Shown here: piece after piece, positions 1-8,768 of the stretch
Numbering within the stretch: position 1 is the first letter of the stretch
How the letters are laid out: each line of letters begins with the position of its first letter
Assembly: GCF_000300815.1 (NCBI RefSeq)
Contig: NZ_AMRX01000006.1
Coordinates: 124,001-188,000, forward strand
Reading direction: 5' to 3'
From: Gayadomonas joobiniege G7
Lineage (GTDB): Bacteria; Pseudomonadota; Gammaproteobacteria; Enterobacterales; Alteromonadaceae
DNA length: 64,000 nt
Made by a program: the position numbers and the translations under genes
The notes under the pieces: model-generated
Told to the model about the DNA's origin: nothing
What the model saw: the letters and a program-made list of their open reading frames with translations, nothing else
Databases searched by the model: none

Positions 1-838
1 ATTGTTTTTTCAAAAATTGCAGCATTTCTGGCGGCATTTCCCTATCGTAGACAACTCGAGTTGGATCTGAACTAAATCTTTGTTTTAAGCTTTCAGACAT
101 TTGTTCGACTAAACTTTGATCGATCTCATCTTCAATATAATATTCTGCATCTCGGGTTAATTTAAATGAGTATGCACAGATGTCTTCAAATTCAAAAAAT
201 CCTCGGAAGATGGTTTTTAGGTTTAGCGTGATAATGTCATCTAACAAAATCACTTCTTTTTTAACTTTGCTTTTTTCTGCAGGCAAAAGTACAAACCGAG
301 AAACCTCATCAGTAGGTACATCTATGATGATATATTGGCGCTGATTGTTATTCGATATTTGAACGGCAAGATAGGTTGTATTGTCGTTTAAAAGATCAAT
401 CAGGTGCCGAGTTGACGATGGGATGATAGGGCGAATATGTTTTAATACATTGTCTTTAAAATATTGCTCCAACCACTCAATATGAAAAGCAGATAATTTA
501 TCAGGCTCGACAAAATAGATCTTATGTTTAGATAATTGGCGAGTTACATCTTTATAAATGGCGTCAAATTGGCTCTGCAATTGTAAAACCTTATCTTGCA
601 TTTTAACCAATAATTTAGCTGATACTGGGGTTTCACCATGCTCCTTTTCGATAAGAGCTTTACGACGAACATCGGCAACTCGGACGCGGAAAAATTCATC
701 TAGGTTATTTGAAAAAATACCTAAAAATCTTACTCTTTCTACAACAGGAACAGAGCTATCTGCTGCTTCTTGTAAAACACGCTCATTAAACGAAAGCCAA
801 CTGAGTTCTTTTTCAAAAAATAATTGTTCTTTTGCCAT
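1..838 (-). CDS. ppk: Polyphosphate kinase 1, N-terminal part (runs off window start)
   Basis: The reverse strand from the ATG at 838 reads open to base 1, about 279 codons. The product begins MAKEQLFFEKELSWLSFNER and contains SNNLDEFFRVRV near residue 45, the hallmark of the N domain of Ppk1. Ppk1 reversibly polymerises the gamma phosphate of ATP into inorganic polyphosphate at the membrane. Family members are about 690-720 residues, so only the N domain and part of the head domain are present; the autophosphorylated histidine lies outside the window. It is divergent from the DUF47-pit pair, and a Pho box with a well-spaced -10 lies upstream, so phosphate-starvation induction is likely. The ribosome binding site is weak. 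Identity is high confidence; completeness cannot be judged. Confidence 0.93.
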   Translation of the reverse strand, partial: MAKEQLFFEKELSWLSFNERVLQEAADSSVPVVERVRFLGIFSNNLDEFFRVRVADVRRKALIEKEHGETPVSAKLLVKMQDKVLQLQSQFDAIYKDVTRQLSKHKIYFVEPDKLSAFHIEWLEQYFKDNVLKHIRPIIPSSTRHLIDLLNDNTTYLAVQISNNNQRQYIIIDVPTDEVSRFVLLPAEKSKVKKEVILLDDIITLNLKTIFRGFFEFEDICAYSFKLTRDAEYYIEDEIDQSLVEQMSESLKQRFSSDPTRVVYDREMPPEMLQFLKKQ

Positions 839-994
839 AATATATTCGTCGAATTGATTTTAAACATCTATTAAATACACTGAATATTTCAGTTTTGTGG
901 CAAACATATTTCTTCAGTTGAGGTTTTTGTTTGCCTAGACGGGTGCCTTAATAGCGTTGTAAATCCGTTTCCCTTGCTCTATTTAAAAGCTTAT

Positions 995-1028
995 ATATTA
1001 CATTTTTTAAGTGACAAAACAATGACGC
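995..1028 (-). promoter_or_regulatory. Pho box and -10 for ppk
   Basis: Read on the minus strand from 1028, two 7-base repeats GCGTCAT and TTGTCAC are separated by TGTT, giving the 11-base periodicity of a PhoB site (consensus CTGTCAT-N4-CTGTCAT). Ten bases further is TAATAT (1000-995), a good -10 at the spacing expected when PhoB replaces the -35. Predicted transcription starts about 150 bases before the ppk ATG. The call rests on sequence pattern only. Confidence 0.75.
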
Positions 1029-1096
1029 ACAATATATATCAGCTGAATTCCTAGCGGCTAAAAATTTAATTAAAAAAACGCTCTACAAAATGACTG

Positions 1097-1130
1097 TTGT
1101 AACAAAACTGACATTTAAATTTGATAACTT
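1097..1130 (+). promoter_or_regulatory. Pho box for DUF47-pit operon
   Basis: TTGTAAC and CTGACAT are separated by AAAA (1097-1114), again with 11-base periodicity. The second repeat matches the PhoB consensus at 6 of 7 positions and the first at 4 of 7. A weak -10 candidate, TAACTT, lies 10 bases downstream at 1125-1130. Less certain than the ppk and pstS sites, but correctly placed upstream of a phosphate transporter operon. Confidence 0.6.
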
Positions 1131-1240
1131 GGCGGCATTAATTTGCATTGCATTTATTTGGTTAAATTTACTAAATAAATGGCTGTTAGAGACAAAAGCT
1201 GCGAAAATATAAGGATTTTATATTCGCTGAGGAACAACTA

Positions 1241-1918
1241 ATGTCAACAAACACGTTTTTAGGATTATTTGCCCGCTCACCATTTAAAGCTTTAGAGGCT
1301 CATATCGTTGTTGCAGCTGATACCAGTTTAAAACTCGAAGATTTTTTTACAGCCTGCTTTAATGGTGATTGGGAAGCAGCCGAAAAGGTTCAGAAAGAAA
1401 TTAGCGAGCTAGAGCGCAAAGCCGACAGTATTAAACAAGATCTCAGAAGTCACTTACCGAAAGGACTGTTTTTACCCGTTGATCGTTCAGACCTCCTAAA
1501 TCTGCTCGTTAAACAAGATAAAATTGCGAACATAGCACAAGATATTGCTGGCCGAATCATAGGCCGTAAGCTTGTCATACCTGAGTCAGCACAAACAACA
1601 TTTAAAGCGTTTTTAAGTCGTAGTTTAGATGCGGTTAAGCTGTCAAGAACTGCAATAAATGAATTAGATGAGTTGTTAGAAACAGGCTTTCGAGGCCGCG
1701 AAGTTGACTTAGTTGAACGGCTCATTCATGAAGTAGACGAAATAGAAGCTGATACAGATCGTTTGCAAATACAAGTGCGCAAAGAAGTTTTTGAAATTGA
1801 ATCTAGTTTGAATCCGGTTGATGTCATTTTTATATATCACATAGTTGACTGGATTGGTGACTTAGCGGACTCTGCCGGTGCAGTTGCAAGTCGCTTAGAA
1901 CTATTGCTGGCAAAATAA
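1241..1918 (+). CDS. DUF47 / PhoU-like regulator of Pit transporter (TIGR00153 type)
   Basis: A 225-residue, all-helical protein of the DUF47 (PhoU_div) family, the usual partner encoded just upstream of PiT phosphate transporters. Its start MSTNTFLGLFARSPFKALEAH and the HEVDEIEADTDRLQ helix near residue 160 are typical. Family members are thought to modulate Pit activity or signal phosphate status; the exact mechanism is not established. It is cytoplasmic, with no signal peptide or membrane segment. The ATG is preceded by GAGGAAC and pit begins 12 bases after its stop, so the two form an operon behind a Pho box. Confidence 0.9.
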   Translation: MSTNTFLGLFARSPFKALEAHIVVAADTSLKLEDFFTACFNGDWEAAEKVQKEISELERKADSIKQDLRSHLPKGLFLPVDRSDLLNLLVKQDKIANIAQDIAGRIIGRKLVIPESAQTTFKAFLSRSLDAVKLSRTAINELDELLETGFRGREVDLVERLIHEVDEIEADTDRLQIQVRKEVFEIESSLNPVDVIFIYHIVDWIGDLADSAGAVASRLELLLAK

Positions 1919-1930
1919 TAAAGGGTTGCA

Positions 1931-3208
1931 ATGGATATTTTAGATACGTATGGGTTAATGTTAATCATCCTGGCCGGCGTTGTCGGTTTTGTGATGGCTT
2001 GGGGTATAGGTGCAAACGATGTTGCTAATGCAATGGGAACATCCGTTGGTTCAAAAGCTCTAACAATTAAACAAGCAATTATTATTGCAATGATTTTTGA
2101 ATTTGCCGGCGCTTATTTAGCCGGTGGCGAAGTGACCTCCACAATAAGAAAAGGCATCATAGATGCTGGCCCATTTGAAGCAATTCCTGAGTTATTTGTA
2201 CTTGGTATGATTTCTTCTTTGCTGGCGGCCGGAATTTGGTTAGCAGTTGCATCATATTTTGGCTGGCCGGTCTCAACGACCCACTCGATTATTGGCGCTA
2301 TCATAGGTTTTTCAGTTGTTAGCGCTGGTACCGAAGCTGTGCACTGGGGACAGGTTGGTGGTATCGTTGGAAGCTGGATTGTAACACCATTGATTTCAGG
2401 CGTTTTGGCATATTTAATATTTATGAGTGCTCAAAAGCTGATCTTTGATACCGACAACCCGATTAAATATGCTAAACGCTATGTCCCTTTTTATATGGCA
2501 TTTGCTGGATTTGTTCTTTCTCTTGTAACCATCAAAAAAGGTTTAAAACACGTATTTGCCGATTTATCTGCGTCTCTGTCAACCGCGCAGGAATTTATGT
2601 TAGCCATCGCGATTTCTATTGTTGTTGCCATCATAGGTTATATATTAATCAGCCGTTTAAAAATTTCAGACGATCAACCGAAAGAAAACCAATTTTCGAG
2701 CGTCGAAAAGATTTTTGCTTTACTGATGATAGTGACCGCTTGTTGTATGGCTTTTGCACATGGCTCAAACGATGTTGCCAACGCTATCGGCCCGCTAGCT
2801 GCGGTAGTGAGCGTGGTTGAAAGTGGTGGCGAAATTGGTTCCAAAGCCGTGTTAGCTTGGTGGATTTTACCGTTAGGTGCTTTTGGTATCGTTTGTGGTT
2901 TAGCGTTATTTGGTCATAGAGTTATGGCAACCATAGGCCAAGGTATAACACACTTAACACCAAGCCGAGGTTTTGCGGCAGAACTTGCCGCGGCGTCAAC
3001 TGTGGTCATAGCTTCAGGTACAGGTTTACCTATTTCAACCACCCAAACTTTGGTAGGTGCCGTATTAGGGGTAGGACTTGCACGCGGGGTTGCTGCATTA
3101 AATATGGGAGTGATCCGAAACATTATCATATCTTGGGTCGTCACTCTGCCGGCAGGAGCTTTATTAGCAGTCATTTCTTTCTATATCTTGCAAGCTATAG
3201 TAGTGTGA
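1931..3208 (+). CDS. pit: PiT family inorganic phosphate transporter
   Basis: A 425-residue integral membrane protein with the two inverted PiT signature motifs: GANDVANAMGTSVG near residue 27 and GSNDVANAIGPLAAV near residue 279. It also has the conserved STTHSIIGAI and STTQTLVGAV helices. It moves inorganic phosphate, as metal-phosphate or with a cation, across the inner membrane. About ten hydrophobic helices are visible around a hydrophilic loop near residues 235-255. Length is normal for the family. It is co-transcribed with the DUF47 gene and followed by a hairpin before pstC. A Pho-box-driven pit beside a complete pst system suggests starvation-induced use rather than the constitutive role of E. 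coli PitA. Confidence 0.93.
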   Translation: MDILDTYGLMLIILAGVVGFVMAWGIGANDVANAMGTSVGSKALTIKQAIIIAMIFEFAGAYLAGGEVTSTIRKGIIDAGPFEAIPELFVLGMISSLLAAGIWLAVASYFGWPVSTTHSIIGAIIGFSVVSAGTEAVHWGQVGGIVGSWIVTPLISGVLAYLIFMSAQKLIFDTDNPIKYAKRYVPFYMAFAGFVLSLVTIKKGLKHVFADLSASLSTAQEFMLAIAISIVVAIIGYILISRLKISDDQPKENQFSSVEKIFALLMIVTACCMAFAHGSNDVANAIGPLAAVVSVVESGGEIGSKAVLAWWILPLGAFGIVCGLALFGHRVMATIGQGITHLTPSRGFAAELAAASTVVIASGTGLPISTTQTLVGAVLGVGLARGVAALNMGVIRNIIISWVVTLPAGALLAVISFYILQAIVV

Positions 3209-3233
3209 TTGTCAAAGTACTGAGATAACCATC

Positions 3234-3262
3234 AAAAACGCTGCTCGAGAGTGGCGTTTTTT
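3234..3262 (+). terminator. Rho-independent terminator after pit
   Basis: The stem AAAACGC / GCGTTTT encloses a 12-base loop containing CTCGAG and is followed directly by a T run. It lies 25 bases after the pit stop and separates pit from pstC. Confidence 0.65.
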
Positions 3263-3322
3263 AACATTTAATATACACTGACAGCTATGCTTGTTCTTCG
3301 TTAGTGTTCGCATCTACTTTCT

Positions 3323-5521
3323 ATGCAAAATAAACACCTTAATAGTTCCGCTTTAAACTGGCGGCAAATAAAAGATAAACTTTTATATATCATAGTGACC
3401 TTAGGTGGGGTTTCTGTGTTGCTGACGCTGTTGGTTTTATTTTGTTATCTTTTTTATGTCGTTAAACCGGTTTTTGAGCCCGTTGAAGTAGAGTTTAAAA
3501 CAAGTATAAGCAATGATCTTGGCCAAATTATCAGCAGTGGCTTTTATCAGCAGGAAAATCATATTTGGTTATTAAATAAAAGTGGCGAGTTAAAAGCTTA
3601 TGAGGTAGCGAGTGGTCGCTTAGTTGCTGAAAACAAAATTGAGCAATTTGCGTCTGATAGTCGCTTAATTGTTGCAGAAAATAACAAAAATCTAATTGCT
3701 GCGTTAACGGCTGAGCAGCAGTTGACTATATATCAAGTGATAACACCAGATAGTCATCAAATAGAGCTGAAAGAGCTGGCATCTTTTGAGCAATTAACGA
3801 CTGAGTCGGAGGCTTTAGATCACATATCTTTCACGGTGAATGAAGCAAAAGATCAAGTTTTGTTCGCATGGCAACATAAAAACACTATTAAAACCGTAGC
3901 ATATCGCTTAAAACAACATTTATTGTCAGAACAGGATAATTGGGACAAACTAGAGCAAAACTTAGTGATACCCAAACAAGCTGAGATACAAGCGATTCAC
4001 GTAGGTTCCCACGCAGCACGGATTTTTGTAGTCACATTAAAACAAATTTTGGTTTTTGACAGTTTAGATTTAGCAAACATCAAGCTAATTGCGAGTGCGC
4101 CACTAACGGCGGAGCCAAAAGCCAGTCTGCTGCTGCCAGGCGCAAGCTCTTTATTATTGCAATATCCAGGTAAAGTTGAGCAATGGTTTGAGGCGAACAA
4201 TGCAAACGGACGGGCTTATGTGCAGGTACGAGCGTTTGACAGTTTGCAAAATAGCCTTATCTTTACCGAGCATTTTCGCCGTGTGTTTGCCGTTTTTTCA
4301 GCGTTGCAAACACCCACACTCAAGCTCTTCCATAGCACCAGTGAAAATCTGCTGGCCGAAGTTCACCTCACTGATATACCTAGTAAAACAGAGATCAGTG
4401 AAGCCGACTTTAGCTTTACCGGTCGTAAGCTGGTTTTAAGCAGTTCAGAACGGGTATTTGTATATCAAATCGACAACCCTCATCCGGAAGTCAATTTTAC
4501 TTCATTATGGCAAAAGATCTGGTATGAAAATTACCCCGAGCCTGATTATGTTTGGCAGTCAGGCGCATACTCAGATGAGTTTGAAGCCAAGTTTAGTTTA
4601 ATGCCGCTGACCCTTGGTACTGTTAAATCGGCCCTCTATGGTATGTTGTTTTCTATTCCGCTAGCGATAGCGGCCGCAATTTATACCGCTTTTTTTATGT
4701 CGAGCACCATGCGGGCAAAAGTAAAACCTGTCATTGAAACCATGGAAGCCTTGCCAACAGTGATCTTAGGTTTTATGGCCGGTTTGTGGTTAGCCCCCTT
4801 GATAGAATCTTATTTGTTTAGCTTAATACTCTTGTTTTTTTTAGCCCCTTTGGTGGTGTTATCCGCTGCGGCCGTTTGGTTTAAAATAAAACATCTTTTA
4901 CCTACCAAGATTCAACTAATTAGCCCAGTGCTGCTGCTTATGCCAGTATTGATGGTATTTTCTTGTTTAGTATTTGCTACAGCGGAGCAGTTTAACGTTT
5001 GGCTGTTTAACGGCAATGTACGGCTATTTATCAATACTGAATTAGGTTGGGATTATGAGCAGAGAAATGCACTTGTGGTTGCTATTGCAATGGGTTTTGC
5101 CGTGATCCCTACGGTGTTCACCATTGCCGAAGATGCTATTTATGCAGTACCTAAACGCTTTACCGAAGCCTCGTTAGCCTTAGGGGCAACCCGTTGGCAG
5201 ACCATGTGTCGTGTTGTTTTATTGATTGCAAGTCCGGGAATTTTTTCGGCTATGATGTTAGGGTTTAGCAGAGCTGTGGGTGAAACTATGATAGTACTGA
5301 TGGCAACTGGTAATACCCCAATTATGGATTGGTCTATTTTGGAAGGAATGCGTACTTTAGCGGCTAACATAGCGATCGAGTTGCCTGAAGCCGATTCAGA
5401 TAGTAGTCATTACCGCATTTTATTTTTATCTGCGCTAGTATTGCTGGTCTTTTCATTTTTCTTTAATACGTTGGCCGACCTGGTGCGTCATCATTTACGG
5501 CAGAGGTACAGTCGCCTATGA
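3323..5521 (+). CDS. pstC: Phosphate ABC transporter permease PstC, long form
   Basis: A 732-residue permease, over twice the length of E. coli PstC. One N-terminal membrane helix (residues 20-50) is followed by about 390 residues of beta-rich, probably periplasmic sequence, and then the usual permease domain from about residue 430. The transporter coupling loop EASLALGATRWQTMCRV lies near residue 613. Long PstC forms are known in Vibrio and Alteromonadales. With PstA it forms the inner-membrane channel of the high-affinity phosphate importer. Its stop overlaps the pstA start as ATGA, implying translational coupling. No clear ribosome binding site precedes the ATG, and upstream DNA has only a weak Pho-box-like sequence (about 3267-3284). 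Confidence 0.92.
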   Translation: MQNKHLNSSALNWRQIKDKLLYIIVTLGGVSVLLTLLVLFCYLFYVVKPVFEPVEVEFKTSISNDLGQIISSGFYQQENHIWLLNKSGELKAYEVASGRLVAENKIEQFASDSRLIVAENNKNLIAALTAEQQLTIYQVITPDSHQIELKELASFEQLTTESEALDHISFTVNEAKDQVLFAWQHKNTIKTVAYRLKQHLLSEQDNWDKLEQNLVIPKQAEIQAIHVGSHAARIFVVTLKQILVFDSLDLANIKLIASAPLTAEPKASLLLPGASSLLLQYPGKVEQWFEANNANGRAYVQVRAFDSLQNSLIFTEHFRRVFAVFSALQTPTLKLFHSTSENLLAEVHLTDIPSKTEISEADFSFTGRKLVLSSSERVFVYQIDNPHPEVNFTSLWQKIWYENYPEPDYVWQSGAYSDEFEAKFSLMPLTLGTVKSALYGMLFSIPLAIAAAIYTAFFMSSTMRAKVKPVIETMEALPTVILGFMAGLWLAPLIESYLFSLILLFFLAPLVVLSAAAVWFKIKHLLPTKIQLISPVLLLMPVLMVFSCLVFATAEQFNVWLFNGNVRLFINTELGWDYEQRNALVVAIAMGFAVIPTVFTIAEDAIYAVPKRFTEASLALGATRWQTMCRVVLLIASPGIFSAMMLGFSRAVGETMIVLMATGNTPIMDWSILEGMRTLAANIAIELPEADSDSSHYRILFLSALVLLVFSFFFNTLADLVRHHLRQRYSRL

Positions 5522-7065
5522 AGCATCAATTGGTTGTAAATAAATCACTCCAAAAAATGGTGCCAGGCGTGTGGTTAACAGCAGCAGCGGTCAGTATTTG
5601 TCTACTGACTGTTTTTATTTTGGTGGGCATGATTTCTGCTCGAGGTTTAAGTTATTTTTTACCGTCACCCGTTCAGACGATTGTTTTACAGCAGCCAATT
5701 GCAGGGCAGAGTCAATATGTCGGTCAAATATTGGCGCAGGAAGACAGCTATCAAGCCTTAAATGACCGAGAATCTGCCGCACAGCGCATTTTATTACGGC
5801 ATACCACATCGAACTTAGCGCGTTCTAAATATCTTTGGATTGAACTTAACGAAATAAAAAGCATGCGCTTGGATAAAGATATTATGGTTGTAGAGCGGTT
5901 AAATGCGAGTCCACTTTTTGTTTATGCTTATCAGACGTCTCAGGCTAAACTTCTGGCCAAGCTTGAACAAATTAATCAGTTGCAAGACAGAGTCGCAGAG
6001 CTCAGGCGGGGCAAACTGAGCCGTTTATTGGATCAAGTCGACCAAGCGGGTCCGGATTTGCCGTCAATACGCGATTCACTTGCAGACGTTGAAGCCGAGA
6101 TCAGCGCCTTGCAGCAAAAAATGCAGCAAAAGAATTTGTTGGTAACAAACATATATGGCCAACAAGTAGAAATTAAAGCTCAAGAATTAGCGACACTTTA
6201 TTGGCCAAACCAGATGAATTTTTGGCAAAAAAGCAAGTTTTTTGTGCAGCGTTTCATTGACTTTGTTAGCGATTATCCGCGTGAGGCTAATACGCGTGGT
6301 GGGGTATTTCCAGCTATTTTCGGCACTGTGTTAATGGTTCTTTTAATGTCGTTATTGGTAGCGCCAATGGGCGTGATCGCTGCAATTTATTTACATGAGT
6401 ATGCCGGCAATAATTGGCTCACTCGAATAATAAGAATAGCCGTTATCAACCTTGCAGGGGTGCCATCAATTGTTTATGGCGTGTTTGGTTTGGGCTTTTT
6501 TGTATATTTTGTCGGAACGGGTATAGATGAGATATTTTTCTCCGAGCAACTGCCATCACCAACGTTTGGCTCACCCGGAATTTTATGGTCCGCTTTAACT
6601 TTGGCTATTTTGACCTTACCCATTGTAATAGTCACGACAGAAGAAGGTTTAAGCCGTATTCCGGTATCAATACGTGAAGGCAGTTACGCACTGGGGGCAA
6701 ACCGCTCAGAAACTATCTGGCGTGTGATTTTGCCAATGGCGAGTCCGGCAATAATGACTGGGCTTATCCTGGCTGTTGCGCGGGCAGCGGGGGAAGTTGC
6801 ACCTCTGATGTTAGTTGGGGTCGTTAAAATGGCCCCTACATTGCCGCTAGACAATGTGTTCCCTTACCTGCATTTAGATCGCCAGTTTATGCATTTAGGT
6901 TTTCATATTTATGACTTGGGCTTTCAAAGTAGCCAAATAGAAGCGGTCCGGCCAATGGTGTTTGCGACGGCCTTTTTATTAATATTGATTGTGGTATTTT
7001 TAAATTTAGCTGCGGTGTCTTTACGTAACCGCCTAAATTATAAATATCATTATACTAAGCGTTAA
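5518..7065 (+). CDS. pstA: Phosphate ABC transporter permease PstA, long form
   Basis: A 515-residue permease with a membrane helix near residues 15-42, then about 230 residues outside the membrane that include a coiled-coil-like stretch (residues 140-205, rich in L, Q, E and K). The BPD-type permease domain starts at about residue 255. The coupling loop IREGSYALGANRSETIWRV lies near residue 385. It pairs with the long PstC, and the extended soluble regions of both subunits are likely to interact (inference). It overlaps pstC by four bases and is followed after 15 bases by pstB. Confidence 0.92.
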   Translation: MKHQLVVNKSLQKMVPGVWLTAAAVSICLLTVFILVGMISARGLSYFLPSPVQTIVLQQPIAGQSQYVGQILAQEDSYQALNDRESAAQRILLRHTTSNLARSKYLWIELNEIKSMRLDKDIMVVERLNASPLFVYAYQTSQAKLLAKLEQINQLQDRVAELRRGKLSRLLDQVDQAGPDLPSIRDSLADVEAEISALQQKMQQKNLLVTNIYGQQVEIKAQELATLYWPNQMNFWQKSKFFVQRFIDFVSDYPREANTRGGVFPAIFGTVLMVLLMSLLVAPMGVIAAIYLHEYAGNNWLTRIIRIAVINLAGVPSIVYGVFGLGFFVYFVGTGIDEIFFSEQLPSPTFGSPGILWSALTLAILTLPIVIVTTEEGLSRIPVSIREGSYALGANRSETIWRVILPMASPAIMTGLILAVARAAGEVAPLMLVGVVKMAPTLPLDNVFPYLHLDRQFMHLGFHIYDLGFQSSQIEAVRPMVFATAFLLILIVVFLNLAAVSLRNRLNYKYHYTKR

Positions 7066-7080
7066 TTAAGGTGAGGTTTA

Positions 7081-7902
7081 GTGATTTCATTTTCTCCTAG
7101 TATGCAAAGCGCCAGTTATCTAACTGCACCAGATGAATTGAGCGATACAGAAACCGAACTTGCCATCAACAACTATTGTTTATTTTACGGTCAACAGCAA
7201 GCCTTATTCGATATTAATATGAAAATTCCTAAAAATAAGGTGACCGCCCTCATAGGGCCGTCAGGATGCGGTAAATCAACCTTGTTACGAAGTATTAATC
7301 GCATGAATGATTTGTTGCCAGATTGTCGCACGCAAGGTGAGATTTTGTTTGCTGGTCAAAATATAATGCAGCCAAATGTAGATGTGGCAACGCTTAGGCG
7401 TATGATCGGCATGGTGTTTCAAAGTCCAAACCCATTTCCCAAGAGTATTTTTGAAAACGTCATTTATGGCTTGCGGGTCAGAGGGGTCAATAATAAACGG
7501 CGTTTAGACAGTGCCGCCGAAGATGCGTTGCGCAAAGCGGCTTTATGGGATGAGGTAAAAGACAGATTAGATGAAAGCGCGCTCAATTTATCTGGTGGCC
7601 AACAACAGAGATTAGTCATAGCACGCGCCATTGCGGTAGAACCGAGCGTTTTATTATTAGACGAACCGACCTCAGCGTTAGATCCGATAAGCACTTTAAC
7701 TATCGAAGAATTAATAAATGAACTAAAATCTACTTATACAGTGGTCATAGTCACCCATAATATGCAGCAAGCAGCACGCGTTTCTGATTACACAGCTTTT
7801 ATGTTCATGGGTGAGCTGATAGAGTATACAGATACCAACCAACTGTTTACCACGCCAAGCAAGAAAAAAACCGAAGATTATATTACTGGACGTTATGGCT
7901 AA
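7081..7902 (+). CDS. pstB: Phosphate ABC transporter ATP-binding protein PstB
   Basis: A 273-residue ABC ATPase with Walker [10 protein letters not shown] (about residues 59-67), signature LSGGQQQR (about 170), Walker [14 protein letters not shown] (about 190) and switch histidine in [10 protein letters not shown]. It powers PstCA-mediated phosphate import. Translation starts at GTG with AAGGTGAGG just upstream. The roughly 25 N-terminal residues before the ATPase core are longer than in E. coli. Central gene of the pstCAB-phoU operon. Confidence 0.95.
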   Translation: MISFSPSMQSASYLTAPDELSDTETELAINNYCLFYGQQQALFDINMKIPKNKVTALIGPSGCGKSTLLRSINRMNDLLPDCRTQGEILFAGQNIMQPNVDVATLRRMIGMVFQSPNPFPKSIFENVIYGLRVRGVNNKRRLDSAAEDALRKAALWDEVKDRLDESALNLSGGQQQRLVIARAIAVEPSVLLLDEPTSALDPISTLTIEELINELKSTYTVVIVTHNMQQAARVSDYTAFMFMGELIEYTDTNQLFTTPSKKKTEDYITGRYG

Positions 7903-7936
7903 TCGTGTAGATTATATTTGTTTAAATTGAGGCATT

Positions 7937-8650
7937 ATGGATCTTAAAATTGATAATCATATTTCTGGACAGTTTGGGCGCGAACTCGAAAGTATGGTTT
8001 CCCATGTGCTGGATATGGGAGGGATTGTTGAAAAACAATTAAACCAAGCGTTACAGGCAATTAGCAATGAAGACGAAAAGCTCGCTCATAAGGTCATTCA
8101 GGAAGATTATAAAATTAATGCCTATGAGATTATGATAGATCAAGAATGTGCTCGCTTGATTGCTAAACGTCAACCGGCGGCGATTGATTTACGTATTGTT
8201 TTGGCGATAGTTAAAATTATTGCCGATTTAGAGCGCATTGGTGATGAAACCTGTCGTTTAGTTAAAGCTGCTTTAGAGCAATTCAATAACTCTGAACAGA
8301 GATTTTTAGTTGATCTGGATCATATGGGTCAACAAGTGCTGAAAATGTTTAAAGGTGCGCTGGATTCCCTAGCTCGAATGGATAGTTTGGCGGCTTATGA
8401 AGTTTATAAACAAGATAAAAAAATTGATGTGGCGTACGAAGCCATTACCCGCCAGCTGATGACCCACATGATGGAAGACCCCCGTGCTATCCCAAGGATT
8501 ATGGATGTGGTTTGGTCGACTCGCTCATTAGAGCGAATTGGAGACCGTTGCCAAAATATTAGTGAACATGTTATCTATTTGATTAAAGGTAAAGATGTTC
8601 GGCATAGCAGTACTGAACAAATCGAAGCCATGCTTAAACCGAAAGGTTAA
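7937..8650 (+). CDS. phoU: Phosphate signalling protein PhoU
   Basis: A 237-residue protein with two PhoU three-helix repeats, each with the metal-binding pattern ADLERIGDETCR (near residue 97) and TRSLERIGDRCQN (near residue 200). PhoU links the PstSCAB transporter to the PhoR sensor and represses the Pho regulon when phosphate is plentiful. It starts at ATG with GAGG at good spacing and follows pstB after 34 bases. Length and motifs are normal. phoB and phoR are not in the window. Confidence 0.95.
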   Translation: MDLKIDNHISGQFGRELESMVSHVLDMGGIVEKQLNQALQAISNEDEKLAHKVIQEDYKINAYEIMIDQECARLIAKRQPAAIDLRIVLAIVKIIADLERIGDETCRLVKAALEQFNNSEQRFLVDLDHMGQQVLKMFKGALDSLARMDSLAAYEVYKQDKKIDVAYEAITRQLMTHMMEDPRAIPRIMDVVWSTRSLERIGDRCQNISEHVIYLIKGKDVRHSSTEQIEAMLKPKG

Positions 8651-8703
8651 GTTGCAGTTTTTATATCGTTAAACTTGTCATCTGGCGCATTAATTTTAAT
8701 GAC

Positions 8704-8737
8704 CTGTCATGCTTTTGTCATGTATCTGTAATACCAT
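8704..8737 (+). promoter_or_regulatory. Triple Pho box and promoter of pstS
   Basis: Three 7-base repeats in strict 11-base register: CTGTCAT (8704-8710), TTGTCAT (8715-8721) and CTGTAAT (8726-8732). The first is a perfect match to the PhoB half-site and the second and third have one mismatch each. A -10 candidate, TACCAT (8732-8737), lies 10 bases after the second repeat. This is the best Pho box in the window and gives pstS its own starvation-inducible promoter. Confidence 0.88.
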
Positions 8738-8768
8738 AGCGGATTTCAAAACCGTAAGTGGGATTTAA

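Larger units (their letters stand above)
839..1240. other. Divergent ppk / DUF47-pit intergenic region
   Basis: This gap of about 400 bases has no convincing gene. It holds two outward-facing Pho boxes (1011-1028 for ppk, 1097-1114 for DUF47-pit), so one PhoB-controlled segment of about 105 bases probably serves both directions. It also holds an inverted repeat with 8-base arms at 899-906 and 928-935 (GGCAAACA / TGTTTGCC) and a short palindrome at 879-893 (ACTGAA, TAT, TTCAGT). Both fall in the predicted 5' leader of ppk. Their role is unknown. Confidence 0.7.

Noticed and set aside
3267-3284. Pho-box-like sequence before pstC
   Set aside because: Only one half-site (CTGACAG) is reasonable; its partner at 11 bases matches poorly. 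Mentioned under pstC but not called.
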